A stretch of 64,000 bases of DNA from Amycolatopsis oliviviridis (GTDB taxonomy: Bacteria > Actinomycetota > Actinomycetes > Mycobacteriales > Pseudonocardiaceae), in contig NZ_BNAY01000001.1 of NCBI RefSeq assembly GCF_014654365.1, forward strand, positions 372,001-436,000, in the 5' to 3' direction. This document shows positions 1 to 7,981 of this stretch, piece by piece; position 1 is the stretch's first letter, and each line of letters begins with the position of its first letter. Made by a program: the position numbers and the translations under genes. The notes beneath the pieces are model-generated. The model saw only the letters and a list, made by a program, of their open reading frames with translations, was not told the origin of the DNA and did not search any database.

Positions 1-2
1 GG

Positions 3-404
3 GTGCCGCCGGGGATCCTGGACGCCGCCGAAGACACGGTGACCTGGCGGATCACCGCGGCCGCGGCCGCCGCCCGGCTCGAAGTCGAGGTCGCGGGCGC
101 GTTCGCCGACGCCGCGCTGACCGCGGTCGCCGCGCACGACGGCGAGCCGTTCGCCGAGGTGCCGCTGGCACTGGGCGCCGGGCGGTTCGCCGGAACGGCC
201 GACCTGGACGACGCCGCGACCCGGCTCGCCGCGGGCGTCCACGGTGGACGGATCACGCTGGTCGTCGGTGTGGCGGGTGCAGGGGTCGCCGGGACCACTC
301 CCGAGGACCGGGCCCAGGTGGTCGCGCTCGTCCGGGCACGTCCGCCGGAGGCCAGGACACTCGCCGAACGGGCGGCGGCCGTCTCCGACGATGAGGAGTT
401 CTGA
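3..404 (+). CDS. Small uncharacterised protein upstream of the CHAT gene (left end open)
   Basis: A 133-residue frame opens at the third base of the window and ends one base before the next gene. Because it touches the edge, the true start may lie upstream and the gene may be truncated here. The protein is Ala/Val/Gly-rich with alternating hydrophobic stretches (for example around residues 13-35 and 80-96) and an acidic end, suggesting a beta-rich fold. No family is recognised. Tight coupling to the CHAT-TPR gene suggests it is a partner of that protein, for example a sensor, substrate or inhibitor; that is inference only. Confidence 0.6.
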   Translation: MPPGILDAAEDTVTWRITAAAAAARLEVEVAGAFADAALTAVAAHDGEPFAEVPLALGAGRFAGTADLDDAATRLAAGVHGGRITLVVGVAGAGVAGTTPEDRAQVVALVRARPPEARTLAERAAAVSDDEEF

Positions 405-405
405 C

Positions 406-3400
406 GTGCTCGTCGGCATGCCGCCGCCGCGGAACCCGCCGGACCGTCCGCTCCCGCCCGAACTGAGCGCGGCGAGCTCGCACGGGTACAACTGTCGTTG
501 TGTCGCCAGGCATTTCGGCCTCGATCCGGCTCCGTACGGGGAACTGCCGGCATGCTCGCTGTCCGAACGCCAGTACCGGAAGCTGCTGGTGGAGGCGGAC
601 AAGGTCCAAGACCAGGCCAAACGACTCGCCGTCACGCGGAACGTCGCGGGCGCGCAGCGGAAGTACGCCCGGATGCGGGAGATCGCGCACCAACTGGACC
701 GGACGGACCTCGAACTCGCCGCGGTCAGCGATCTGGCCACACTCTGTTATTCGGCGGGCGATCTGCGGAACGCGCGCCAATGCGCCGAAGCCGTGCTCCA
801 CGTCTTCAAGGTGAGCACCGCCGCCATTGTCCACTTCGGACAGTACGCCGAAGCGCGGATGATCGAAGGCTCCCGGGAGGTCGCCGAGCGCGTGCTCATC
901 TCCCTGGCCACGGAGGAAGGTGACGTCGCCAAGGCGAGCGAGCTGATCGCCGGGCAGCGGCGACGGGCGGCGTTCCGCAAGGAGGCCGGGCCGGAACAGT
1001 ATCCGCCCGAGTTGCTCGACGTCCACGGCGTCGACGAGCTGGAACTGCGGATCTTCGACGTGCGCGTCCAGATCGCCGCCGGGGATTTCGCGGGTGCGCG
1101 GACGGCGATCGAGGAGATCTTGGCGGCGTTGGACGTCCTCGCGGAGGTCGACGAGGTCCGCGAGCGGGTCATGCACCAGCAGGCCATGGCCAGGGCCGAA
1201 CGTGCCCGGGTCCGCCAGGCGGGCGGTGAGGACGCCGACGCACGGGCGGACCTGCTGAGGCTGAGCGCCCAGCACGAGGGCCGCCCGCTGGCCGCCAAGG
1301 TGGCCATCGAGCTGGCGTCGGACCGGGCCCTGGCAGGCGATTTCCCCGGCGCTGTCGCCGCGATCGTCTCCGCCCGCGACGAACTCGCGGCAGCGGGCCT
1401 GACCGGCGACGTCGCGGAGGCGAGCCACGCGCTGGGTGGCCTTTTGCTGATGGTGGGTGAGGTAGGGCAGGCCCGCGACCAGTTCGAACACGCGAAAGCG
1501 ATCCGCTCGGCCAACGGCGACGTTCCGGGCCTGCGTCTGCTGGACACGGCACTGGCCCGCTGTGCCGCGGCGGAAGGCGACTGGGCGACGGCGGAGGACT
1601 ACGCGACCCGCGCGCGGGAATCGGCGCGGACGTCGGGCGACTGGCCGGCTCTCCTGCACACGGATTTCGTCGCGGCTTCGATCGGGTTCGCCCGGGGCGA
1701 GGATCCGCGGGCGGTGCTGGATCTGCTGCTCCCGCTGACACTCGCGGCGGCGGAATACCGATTCGAGTTCGTCTCGCCGGAAGCGCGCACGGCGTGGGCG
1801 CGTGACATCGCGGCCCCGACGATGGGGATGGTGCTGGCGCTGCTGGCCCAGCTGGGGGAACGGAGGCTGACGGCTGAACTGATCGAGCGTACGTGTGCGG
1901 TCGGTGCGTACACGGGGGTCGAGGGGCCGTCGCTAGACCTGACCGGAACACTGCCGTCCCTCGAACTGGCCCCGTCCACCGAGGACGACCGGCTTCCGTT
2001 GGCGGCCTTGGGTTCCGTCACGGCGGCGCTTCCGCTCCGGCTCGCCCCGCCGCCCGTCCTGCGCTGGTCGCCGTCGTCCGGCACGGAGCTGGACCGATGG
2101 CTCGGCCTCGCCGCCGAGCGGTACCGGCTTCCCCGGCCCGCCACCGAAATCATCGAGACCTGGCCCGCTGCCCGCCCGGGTCGCGAGACGTTCGTCCTGC
2201 GCTTCGCCGACGCCGGGCACACCTTCCTCAGCTGGCGGACGACCGGAGATCTCGACACCGTCCACACGCATCCGATCGAGTTCGCCCTGGTCGGAACCGC
2301 CCGCGAATTCCTGGACGCCGCCTCACCGACTCCGCACGAGGGCGAGAGCGTGGCCGAGGCCGTCCGGCGCTCGCTGGGCGAAGACGCTTTCGGCGGCTTC
2401 GCCGGTGAGCAACGCCTGGCTCGCGTTCTCGCGCTGAATCTTCTGCCCGCCGACCTGGTCACGGCGCTCCGGCGTGCCGCCGCCGGCGGAAACCGTCCGC
2501 TCCTGCGGATCCAGCCGTCGCCGAGCCTCGCCGGTGTCCCGTGGGGACTGCTGGCGCTGCCCGACCGACGGGCCGATCACGTGCTCGAGCTCGACGAGAT
2601 CGGCACCTGTTTCGACGGCGACGAGCGCGTTCTCGACGTCGCGGACGTCTCGCTGCTCGCCCCGGCCGCGATCCCGCGCCGTCCGCCCGTCGCGGACGGC
2701 CCACCGGTCTACTTGCTCGACCCGCGCATCCCCGGCCAGAGTGCCTTCGGCGAGCTGGGTTCGGTGCTCGGCAAGCAGGACACGACGTCGCCGCTGATCC
2801 GCCATCTGGACGCGCGGCTCGCCGACGGGCCGGTCCTCCCCGCGGCCGCGCGCGGGCTCGATCTGGTCCGCCGTACCGACACCGACCGCCGGCTGCTCGC
2901 CGAACTGCTGGCGCGGCCCTGTTCCCGGCTGGTGTTCGTGGGACACGTCAGCCGCGTGCGCGACGAACACGGCGCGCAGACCGCACTGCACCTGTCCTGT
3001 TCGGCGGATCTCCCCGGCACGGCCGCGCCGATCGGACCGCACCGGCCGTTCACCGCCGCCGACCTCGCACTGTCCGAAGTGGACACGATGCCCGCGCGGG
3101 TGGCGCTGATCGGCTGCGCCAGCGCGGGCGATTTCGGCCTGGCCGAACCGTTCGGTGTGCTGCTCGCCGCCGTCGCGGCCGGGGCTGGGCTGGTCGCCGC
3201 CACGGTCTGGGCGTTGCCGACGTCGGCCGCCGTGCCCGGTTCGGACCCGATGTCCGAACTGGTCATCGCCGTCGACACCGCGCTCGCCGGTGAGGACCCG
3301 GTCACCGAGCTGTGCGCGTGGCAGCGATCCCGGCTCGCCCGCTGGCGCGAGAAGCCCGAACCCGCGTCCTCGCCGGTGTTCTGGGCGCCGCTGACCTGCC

Positions 3401-3438
3401 TCGACGCGACCGACGACGGGAAAACCTGGGTTCGGTAG
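406..3438 (+). CDS. TPR-repeat protein with C-terminal CHAT (caspase-like) protease domain
   Basis: A 1010-residue protein. An open frame extends upstream, but GTG at 406 is chosen because GAGGAG sits just before it and the frame then starts one base after the previous stop. Residues roughly 60-480 are helical and TPR-like (Ala-rich paired helices). The last ~300 residues form a CHAT domain with the expected catalytic pair: His847 in VFVGHVS and Cys904 in ALIGCASAGD. CHAT proteins are clan CD cysteine peptidases, related to caspases and separase; TPR-CHAT proteins are common in multicellular bacteria and some act in programmed death or phage defence. The actinobacterial arrangement here, a small unknown protein followed by TPR-CHAT, fits a conflict system. 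Substrate and trigger are unknown. Confidence 0.85.
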   Translation: MLVGMPPPRNPPDRPLPPELSAASSHGYNCRCVARHFGLDPAPYGELPACSLSERQYRKLLVEADKVQDQAKRLAVTRNVAGAQRKYARMREIAHQLDRTDLELAAVSDLATLCYSAGDLRNARQCAEAVLHVFKVSTAAIVHFGQYAEARMIEGSREVAERVLISLATEEGDVAKASELIAGQRRRAAFRKEAGPEQYPPELLDVHGVDELELRIFDVRVQIAAGDFAGARTAIEEILAALDVLAEVDEVRERVMHQQAMARAERARVRQAGGEDADARADLLRLSAQHEGRPLAAKVAIELASDRALAGDFPGAVAAIVSARDELAAAGLTGDVAEASHALGGLLLMVGEVGQARDQFEHAKAIRSANGDVPGLRLLDTALARCAAAEGDWATAEDYATRARESARTSGDWPALLHTDFVAASIGFARGEDPRAVLDLLLPLTLAAAEYRFEFVSPEARTAWARDIAAPTMGMVLALLAQLGERRLTAELIERTCAVGAYTGVEGPSLDLTGTLPSLELAPSTEDDRLPLAALGSVTAALPLRLAPPPVLRWSPSSGTELDRWLGLAAERYRLPRPATEIIETWPAARPGRETFVLRFADAGHTFLSWRTTGDLDTVHTHPIEFALVGTAREFLDAASPTPHEGESVAEAVRRSLGEDAFGGFAGEQRLARVLALNLLPADLVTALRRAAAGGNRPLLRIQPSPSLAGVPWGLLALPDRRADHVLELDEIGTCFDGDERVLDVADVSLLAPAAIPRRPPVADGPPVYLLDPRIPGQSAFGELGSVLGKQDTTSPLIRHLDARLADGPVLPAAARGLDLVRRTDTDRRLLAELLARPCSRLVFVGHVSRVRDEHGAQTALHLSCSADLPGTAAPIGPHRPFTAADLALSEVDTMPARVALIGCASAGDFGLAEPFGVLLAAVAAGAGLVAATVWALPTSAAVPGSDPMSELVIAVDTALAGEDPVTELCAWQRSRLARWREKPEPASSPVFWAPLTCLDATDDGKTWVR

Positions 3439-3496
3439 CGGGACGGCCCGCCGAAGCTGTGTCCATCGAGAACGACACAGCGAAAGGCGGCACCCG

Positions 3497-4024
3497 ATGT
3501 TCAAGAAGATCCGCGACAAGATCAACGACGCGACGCAGCAGGGCATGGCCCGCGGGCAGCAGGACTTCCAGCGGCACGCCGAGCAGTTCCGGCAGGCCGC
3601 CGCCGCGCAGGGACACGACATCACCCCGCAGCTGCCGACCCCGCAGCTGGCCGCGCAGGCGTTCCGGAACCTCAACGCGGACCCGGACATGGCGGCGTTC
3701 CTGGCGCTGCCGATGGACGAGCAGCTGAGCCAGCAGCGGGAACTGCAGGCCTACGGCACCGAACTGCGCCGGCTCTACGACACCTGCGAGCCCGCCACCC
3801 TGGTGATCCGTGAGCTGGAGCCGACCGGCCGGAAGATCGCCGGACAGGCGCAGTACACCGCGACGCTCGAAGTCACCCGCGCCGACGGCACCACCTACGG
3901 GACCGTGACCTCGCTGATCGCGCCGCTGGCGACGATCCAGCAGTACGCGCCCGGTACCCGGCACGAGGCCCGCGTCGACCCCGCCGACCCGGCGAAGGTC
4001 GCCGTGTTCGGCCCGATCGGTTAG
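3497..4024 (+). CDS. Uncharacterised 175-residue protein with C-terminal beta domain
   Basis: Starts at ATG 3497 with GAAAGG upstream. Residues 1-100 are predicted helical and Gln/Ala-rich, with no signal peptide or membrane segment. Residues ~105-170 form a beta-type domain ending in a DPADPAKVAVFG motif. The protein encoded just downstream ends with a similar stretch (DPRDPDVVQVDPD), the pattern seen in DUF3592-like domains. The two genes are 11 bases apart and probably cotranscribed. No function can be assigned. Confidence 0.65.
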   Translation: MFKKIRDKINDATQQGMARGQQDFQRHAEQFRQAAAAQGHDITPQLPTPQLAAQAFRNLNADPDMAAFLALPMDEQLSQQRELQAYGTELRRLYDTCEPATLVIRELEPTGRKIAGQAQYTATLEVTRADGTTYGTVTSLIAPLATIQQYAPGTRHEARVDPADPAKVAVFGPIG

Positions 4025-4035
4025 AGGGGGCGGCG

Positions 4036-4896
4036 ATGTTCGGGTCCTTCGAGTTCGGCCTGCCGGAAGACCCCCGGCGGGCCCGCCGTCCCGGCCTGCG
4101 CCTGTGGCTGCTCGGCGTGCCGACGACGCTCGCCTGGGCGGTCGCGGGCTGGTCCGGTGCCCTCGGGCTGCTGGACGGCTTCCGGTTGATGTCGCTGAAC
4201 CGCGTCGACGCGTGGGGGGCCGACGCGGGCCCGGCGGTCTCCCTCGTCCTGCTCTTCAGCATCGCGATCACGATCGCTTCGTCGCTCGGGTTCGCGATGA
4301 TGTGGAGCGGCGGGATGTCCCTGCGCGGGATGGGCGTCGGCTTCCGGTCGGGCAGCCTGGCCGCGTCGCTCGGCATCGCGCTGGGCACCGGCGTCGCGAT
4401 CCCGTCGTGGACGCCGCCCGAGGCGGTCGGGAAACGGCTGCCGTTCGGCGAAGGCGCGCCCGAATCGTGGACCGACGTCGACTGGATCGTCTACTACGAG
4501 CCGTATCTCGTGCCCGCGGTGGCCGGGGTGACGGCGCTGGTCATGATCATGGTGCTGGGGCGGGCGTTCGTCACCAAGGCGGAGGCGGACGACCGGGCGC
4601 AGGCGCTGGCCCAGACCGGTGTCCAGGTGATGGGGCAGGTCATCGGTGTCGAGTTCACGAACGTCTGGGTGATGGGGAATCCGCGGTTCACCGTGCAGGT
4701 CCGGTACCCCACGGAAACGGGGGAGCGGACGGTCGTCGCGACGATGATCACCCCGCCGCTCCAGGCCCCGGCCCGCGGTTCGACGGTGAAGGTCACCTAC
4801 GACCCGCGCGACCCCGACGTGGTGCAAGTGGATCCCGATCCCGCTGATCGGGCCGCCGGCGGGAACCTCGGTGCCTTCCTGCCACCGCTGTTCTGA
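4036..4896 (+). CDS. Membrane protein with DUF3592-like C-terminal domain
   Basis: A 286-residue protein. About four hydrophobic segments (near residues 24-45, 68-90, 100-122 and 155-175) precede a soluble C-terminal domain (~195-265). That domain has the beta pattern RFTVQVRYPT ... GSTVKVTYDP and a DP-x-DP motif, typical of DUF3592-like domains in membrane proteins of Gram-positive bacteria. A purine-rich site (AGAGGGGGCGG) precedes the ATG. It follows the 175-residue gene that shares the same C-terminal pattern. Role unknown. Confidence 0.65.
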   Translation: MFGSFEFGLPEDPRRARRPGLRLWLLGVPTTLAWAVAGWSGALGLLDGFRLMSLNRVDAWGADAGPAVSLVLLFSIAITIASSLGFAMMWSGGMSLRGMGVGFRSGSLAASLGIALGTGVAIPSWTPPEAVGKRLPFGEGAPESWTDVDWIVYYEPYLVPAVAGVTALVMIMVLGRAFVTKAEADDRAQALAQTGVQVMGQVIGVEFTNVWVMGNPRFTVQVRYPTETGERTVVATMITPPLQAPARGSTVKVTYDPRDPDVVQVDPDPADRAAGGNLGAFLPPLF

Positions 4897-4904
4897 CCGC
4901 CCTC

Positions 4905-4910
4905 TACACT
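4905..4910 (+). promoter_or_regulatory. -10 element of a leaderless promoter for the MFS gene
   Basis: TACACT ends seven bases before the ATG at 4918, and no Shine-Dalgarno sequence lies between. This is the usual layout of actinobacterial leaderless transcripts, in which transcription starts at or next to the start codon. No good -35 hexamer is seen at the ideal distance. Confidence 0.5.
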
Positions 4911-4917
4911 CCCGCGG

Positions 4918-6231
4918 ATGGACGAACAGACGGCAGAGGTGTCCACCGCGCAAGCGGTCCGTAAGGCGATGATCCGGCTGGTCCCGTTCCTCGGGCTGCT
5001 CTATCTGCTCAACTATCTCGACCGGGTCAACGTCGGGTTCGCGGCGCTCACCATGAACGCCGATCTCGGCATCAGCTCGGCCGCCTACGGGCTCGGCGCC
5101 GGCCTGTTCTTCGTCGGGTACTTCTTCTTCGAGGTGCCCAGCAACGTCATCCTGCACAAGGTCGGCGCCCGCGTCTGGATCGCGCGGATCATGGTCACCT
5201 GGGGCATCGTCGCCTCGGCCACCGCGTTCATCCAGGGCGAGGTCAGCTTCTACATCGTGCGGGTGCTGCTCGGTATCGCCGAGGCCGGGTTCTTCCCCGG
5301 CATCATCCTGTACCTGACCTATTGGTTCCCGCGGAAGGTGCGGGCCAAGATCGTCGCGCTGTTCTTCCTCGCGGTGCCGCTCTCGTCGGTCCTCGGCAGC
5401 CCGATCTCCGCCCTGCTCATCCAGCACGGCGAGGGCGTCCTCGGTTTCGACGCGGGCTGGCGCTTCATGTTCTTCGCCGAGGGCGTGCCTTCGATCCTGC
5501 TCGGCGTGGCGGTGTTCTTCCTGCTGCCGAACAAGCCGAAGGACGCGAAATGGCTGACACCGGGCCAGCGCACGTCGTTGCAGTCGACTCTCGACGCGGA
5601 GGACACGCAAACGGTCGCCCACGAGGTGAGCACGCGCTCGGCGCTGACCGACCCTCGTGTGCTCGCGCTGAGCGCCGTCTACTTCGGAATCATCTTCGGC
5701 CTCTACGTCCTCGCGTTCTTCCTCCCGCAGGTGATCAAGGGCTTCCAGCAGCAGTTCCAGACCACCTACAGCATCGTCGAAATCGGGCTCATCACGGCGA
5801 TTCCCTACGCGATCGCCGCCGTCGCCATGGTGCTGTGGGCACGGCATTCCGACCGTACCGGCGAACGTGCCGGGCATGTCGCCATCGCCGCGTTCGTCGG
5901 CGCGGTCTCGATCGCCGCCGCGCTGTACCTGGGGTCGCCGTTCCTGGTGATGGCCGCGGTGACCCTCTGCGCGGTCGGCGTGTTCACCGCCGTCCCGGTG
6001 TTCTGGCAGCTGCCCAACGCGTTCCTGACCGGGGTCGGCGCCGCCGCCGGCATCGGCCTGATCAACTCGTTCGGCAACCTCTCGGGTTTCGTGGGCCCCT
6101 ATCTCGTCGGCTGGCTGCAGGGGCTGACCGGCAGCTTCCGCCCCGGGATGTGGTCGGTCGCGTTCTTCATGGCGATGGCGGGCGTCATCGCCCTGTTCTT
6201 CCGCCGCAAGGAGAAGAACATCGTCAAGTGA
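4918..6231 (+). CDS. MFS transporter, anion:cation symporter (ACS) family
   Basis: A 437-residue permease with twelve predicted transmembrane helices. The N-terminal signature YLLNYLDRVNVGFA, the RVLLGIAEAGFFPG stretch and the YWFP segment are typical of the ACS family, which imports organic anions such as tartrate, phthalate, 4-hydroxyphenylacetate or hexuronates with protons. The substrate cannot be read from the sequence. Its last 8 bases overlap the end of the convergent metallohydrolase gene, so there is no room for a separate terminator. Confidence 0.88.
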   Translation: MDEQTAEVSTAQAVRKAMIRLVPFLGLLYLLNYLDRVNVGFAALTMNADLGISSAAYGLGAGLFFVGYFFFEVPSNVILHKVGARVWIARIMVTWGIVASATAFIQGEVSFYIVRVLLGIAEAGFFPGIILYLTYWFPRKVRAKIVALFFLAVPLSSVLGSPISALLIQHGEGVLGFDAGWRFMFFAEGVPSILLGVAVFFLLPNKPKDAKWLTPGQRTSLQSTLDAEDTQTVAHEVSTRSALTDPRVLALSAVYFGIIFGLYVLAFFLPQVIKGFQQQFQTTYSIVEIGLITAIPYAIAAVAMVLWARHSDRTGERAGHVAIAAFVGAVSIAAALYLGSPFLVMAAVTLCAVGVFTAVPVFWQLPNAFLTGVGAAAGIGLINSFGNLSGFVGPYLVGWLQGLTGSFRPGMWSVAFFMAMAGVIALFFRRKEKNIVK

Positions 6232-7039
6232 GGTGGTCGAAGTCGCCGCTGACCCACCGGATGTGGGTCTCGGCGCTTCGGCGCACCACCGCGCGGGCGT
6301 CCTTGTCGATGGTGTCGCCGCCGAGGGTGTAGAGCCGGTCGTAGGGGAAGTCGTCCAGCCGGTCGACGATGCGGCGGACCACGGCCGCGGACATCGGGAT
6401 GTGCTTGGGGAAGTTGCGCTGGAACGACACCCAGTCCGGCGCGAGCCCGCCGGTGATCGTGTCGCCTGCCAGGATGCTGCCGTCCGGCGTCCTGGCCACG
6501 GCGCTCCCGCGCATATGCCCGCCGAGCCGCACGAGTTCGAGACCCGGCAAGGGTTCGGCGTGCTCGTCCCAGAACTCGAACGCCGGGTCGGGCGCGGGCA
6601 GCCATTCGCGGTTGCGTTCGTTGACCAGCACCGGGACCCCGCCCAGCGCGCGGCTCCAGCCGAGCTGCGCGCCGAACATGTGCGGATGGCTGGTGGCGAT
6701 CGCGGTGACTTCGCCGAGACCGCTTACGACGTCGAGCACTTCGGTGTCCAACCAGGACGGCGGATCCCACAGCAGGGCGCCCGCCGGGGTCACCGCGACG
6801 AAGGACCAGTGCCCGATCGCGAAATGCGGCTCTCGTTTGATGCTGTGCAGGCCGCGGCCGTGATCACGGTGCAACGTCTTGTGCGGCGCGGAGATCAGTT
6901 CTTCGTGCGTCCACCATCGTCCGGTGTGCGCGCCGAGGTCACCGGCTTCCTCGATGCCGACCTCGCCCCGGTCGAGAACGCACGTCGGTGGCTCCGGGCT
7001 CGCTGGATGTTCGATACCGCACCTGTCGCAGATCCACAT
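6224..7039 (-). CDS. Metallo-beta-lactamase-fold hydrolase with N-terminal zinc ribbon
   Basis: A 271-residue cytosolic protein. It opens with a rubredoxin-like knuckle (Cys4, Cys7, later Cys20), followed by a metallo-beta-lactamase-type fold. The metal-site motif is ATSHPHMFG rather than classical HxHxDH, a variant found in uncharacterised MBL hydrolases with this zinc ribbon. Further ligand candidates lie in LGGHMRG and LAGDTI. The start ATG at 7039 begins exactly at the zinc ribbon. Substrate unknown. A 9-bp dyad lies 15 bases upstream of the start. Confidence 0.78.
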   Translation of the reverse strand: MWICDRCGIEHPASPEPPTCVLDRGEVGIEEAGDLGAHTGRWWTHEELISAPHKTLHRDHGRGLHSIKREPHFAIGHWSFVAVTPAGALLWDPPSWLDTEVLDVVSGLGEVTAIATSHPHMFGAQLGWSRALGGVPVLVNERNREWLPAPDPAFEFWDEHAEPLPGLELVRLGGHMRGSAVARTPDGSILAGDTITGGLAPDWVSFQRNFPKHIPMSAAVVRRIVDRLDDFPYDRLYTLGGDTIDKDARAVVRRSAETHIRWVSGDFDHLT

Positions 7040-7053
7040 GATCGACAGCTTGC

Positions 7054-7075
7054 GACCTCCAGTGCGCTGGAGGTC
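7054..7075. promoter_or_regulatory. 9-bp inverted repeat upstream of the MBL hydrolase gene
   Basis: GACCTCCAG and its exact inverse are separated by TGCG, 15-36 bases upstream of the hydrolase start. It could be an operator or a hairpin in the 5' leader. It is distinct from the stronger terminator hairpin next to it. Confidence 0.5.
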
Positions 7076-7082
7076 AAGACGC

Positions 7083-7115
7083 GTCTTCCCCCGGCTCGGC
7101 GAGCCGGGGGAAGAC
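7083..7115 (-). terminator. Strong hairpin terminator after the DUF6801-like gene
   Basis: Perfect 15-bp arms (GTCTTCCCCCGGCTC and its inverse) around a GGC loop, starting six bases past the stop codon of the minus-strand gene at 7121. There is no long T-tract, as usual for high-GC actinobacterial terminators. Confidence 0.8.
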
Positions 7116-7120
7116 GGGAA

Positions 7121-7717
7121 TCAGCTGACGGTCGTCTTGCCGAGAGTGGCGTCCTGGTCGGGCGGGTCGAGCGTGAGCTGCACGTCGAACTCGCCGAGCG
7201 AACTGTCGGTCTTGATGTGCGAGGTCGCCGCCGGGTCCACGCTGCTGGTGGCCTCACCCGCGGGGGTCCCGGCCGGGATGGTGAAGTCGACCTTGCCCGC
7301 CGCGGTGAACTTCAGCGACCCTTCGGCGGGCACCTCGGTGTCCGGGATCGGCAGCTCGATGGGGATGGCCACCTTCTGATCACCGAGCGCGACGTTCACC
7401 TTCGAACTGATCGTGCCGGAGAGCTTCTTGGCGCCGACCAGCCGGAGCCCGTCGCCCGCGGCCTGGCCGGAATCGACGTCGAGGGTGAACGGCACCGAAA
7501 TCGGCGTCCCGGCCTTGGCCGTCGCCGGGATTTCCGCCTTCACGACCACCGCGACCTGCTGGTCGCCGATGATGGGGAAGCCGCCCTTGTAAGTGAGATT
7601 CTTTTCGACGGCGGCCGCGGTTCCCGCCGCGGTGAGCATCACGGTTCCGGCTACCGCGGCCGCGATCCCGGCGGCGCAGAACCGGCGAACACCCTTTCGC
7701 ACCAGGGTTTCCGTCAT
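7121..7717 (-). CDS. Secreted DUF6801-like protein
   Basis: A 198-residue protein with a Sec signal peptide (basic start, hydrophobic core near residues 14-35, Ala-rich cleavage region ending AAAVEK). The mature part begins with YKGGFPIIGDQQV, resembling the YxCxFPLIGxQ opening of DUF6801 proteins found in secreted proteins of Pseudonocardiaceae and Streptomyces, but without the usual cysteine. The rest is beta-rich with Pro/Asp turns, consistent with one or two Ig-like modules. No enzymatic motif is seen. It probably acts outside the cell or at the wall. Confidence 0.65.
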   Translation of the reverse strand: MTETLVRKGVRRFCAAGIAAAVAGTVMLTAAGTAAAVEKNLTYKGGFPIIGDQQVAVVVKAEIPATAKAGTPISVPFTLDVDSGQAAGDGLRLVGAKKLSGTISSKVNVALGDQKVAIPIELPIPDTEVPAEGSLKFTAAGKVDFTIPAGTPAGEATSSVDPAATSHIKTDSSLGEFDVQLTLDPPDQDATLGKTTVS

Positions 7718-7981
7718 GTCAGGTCCTTTCGTCGTTGAATGGGCTCGACCCCGAATCTAGGTGGAAAGTCACCAACGAGGAAAGGGAAAGGTCTCTCGCG
7801 TTTTCTTTACGCGTTGATCTTGTCACGCGTATGCGGAATGGCGCGTTCGTGAATTGTCACGCGACGGCGGAAAGGGGAAATGCCCGACGTTTTCTTGTCA
7901 CCCCGGTGACAGGTGCTCCGGGCGGGCCGGGAGCCACCGCCGCCCTGACCGGACAGGCCTCGCGTGACTATCCTGACTCCC
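7718..7981. promoter_or_regulatory. Divergent intergenic region with TTGTCAC repeats and a -10 site
   Basis: No gene is seen here. Two exact copies of TTGTCACGCG (7820-7829 and 7854-7863) lie 34 bp apart, and a related TTGTCACCCC at 7895 begins a GTCACC/GGTGAC dyad (7897-7910). The second copy sits in a CGTGA-N4-TCACG palindrome (7848-7861). TATCCT at 7969-7974 ends seven bases before GTG 7982, fitting a leaderless promoter for the cyclase. The repeats may bind a shared regulator, but none is identified. Confidence 0.45.

Noticed and set aside
244..405. N-terminal extension of the CHAT protein upstream of GTG 406
   Set aside because: The extension overlaps the upstream gene in another frame, is Arg/Pro/Ser-rich, and lacks a ribosome site, whereas GAGGAG precedes GTG 406.
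4021..5877. Minus-strand 618-codon frame opposite the membrane protein and MFS genes
   Set aside because: Low-complexity Arg/Glu/His-rich translation, crosses two real genes on the other strand, no ribosome site.
7848..7861. CRP/cAMP receptor site (TGTGA-N6-TCACA)
   Set aside because: The palindrome CGTGA-N4-TCACG has the wrong spacer and no flanking match, so it was not called a CRP site.
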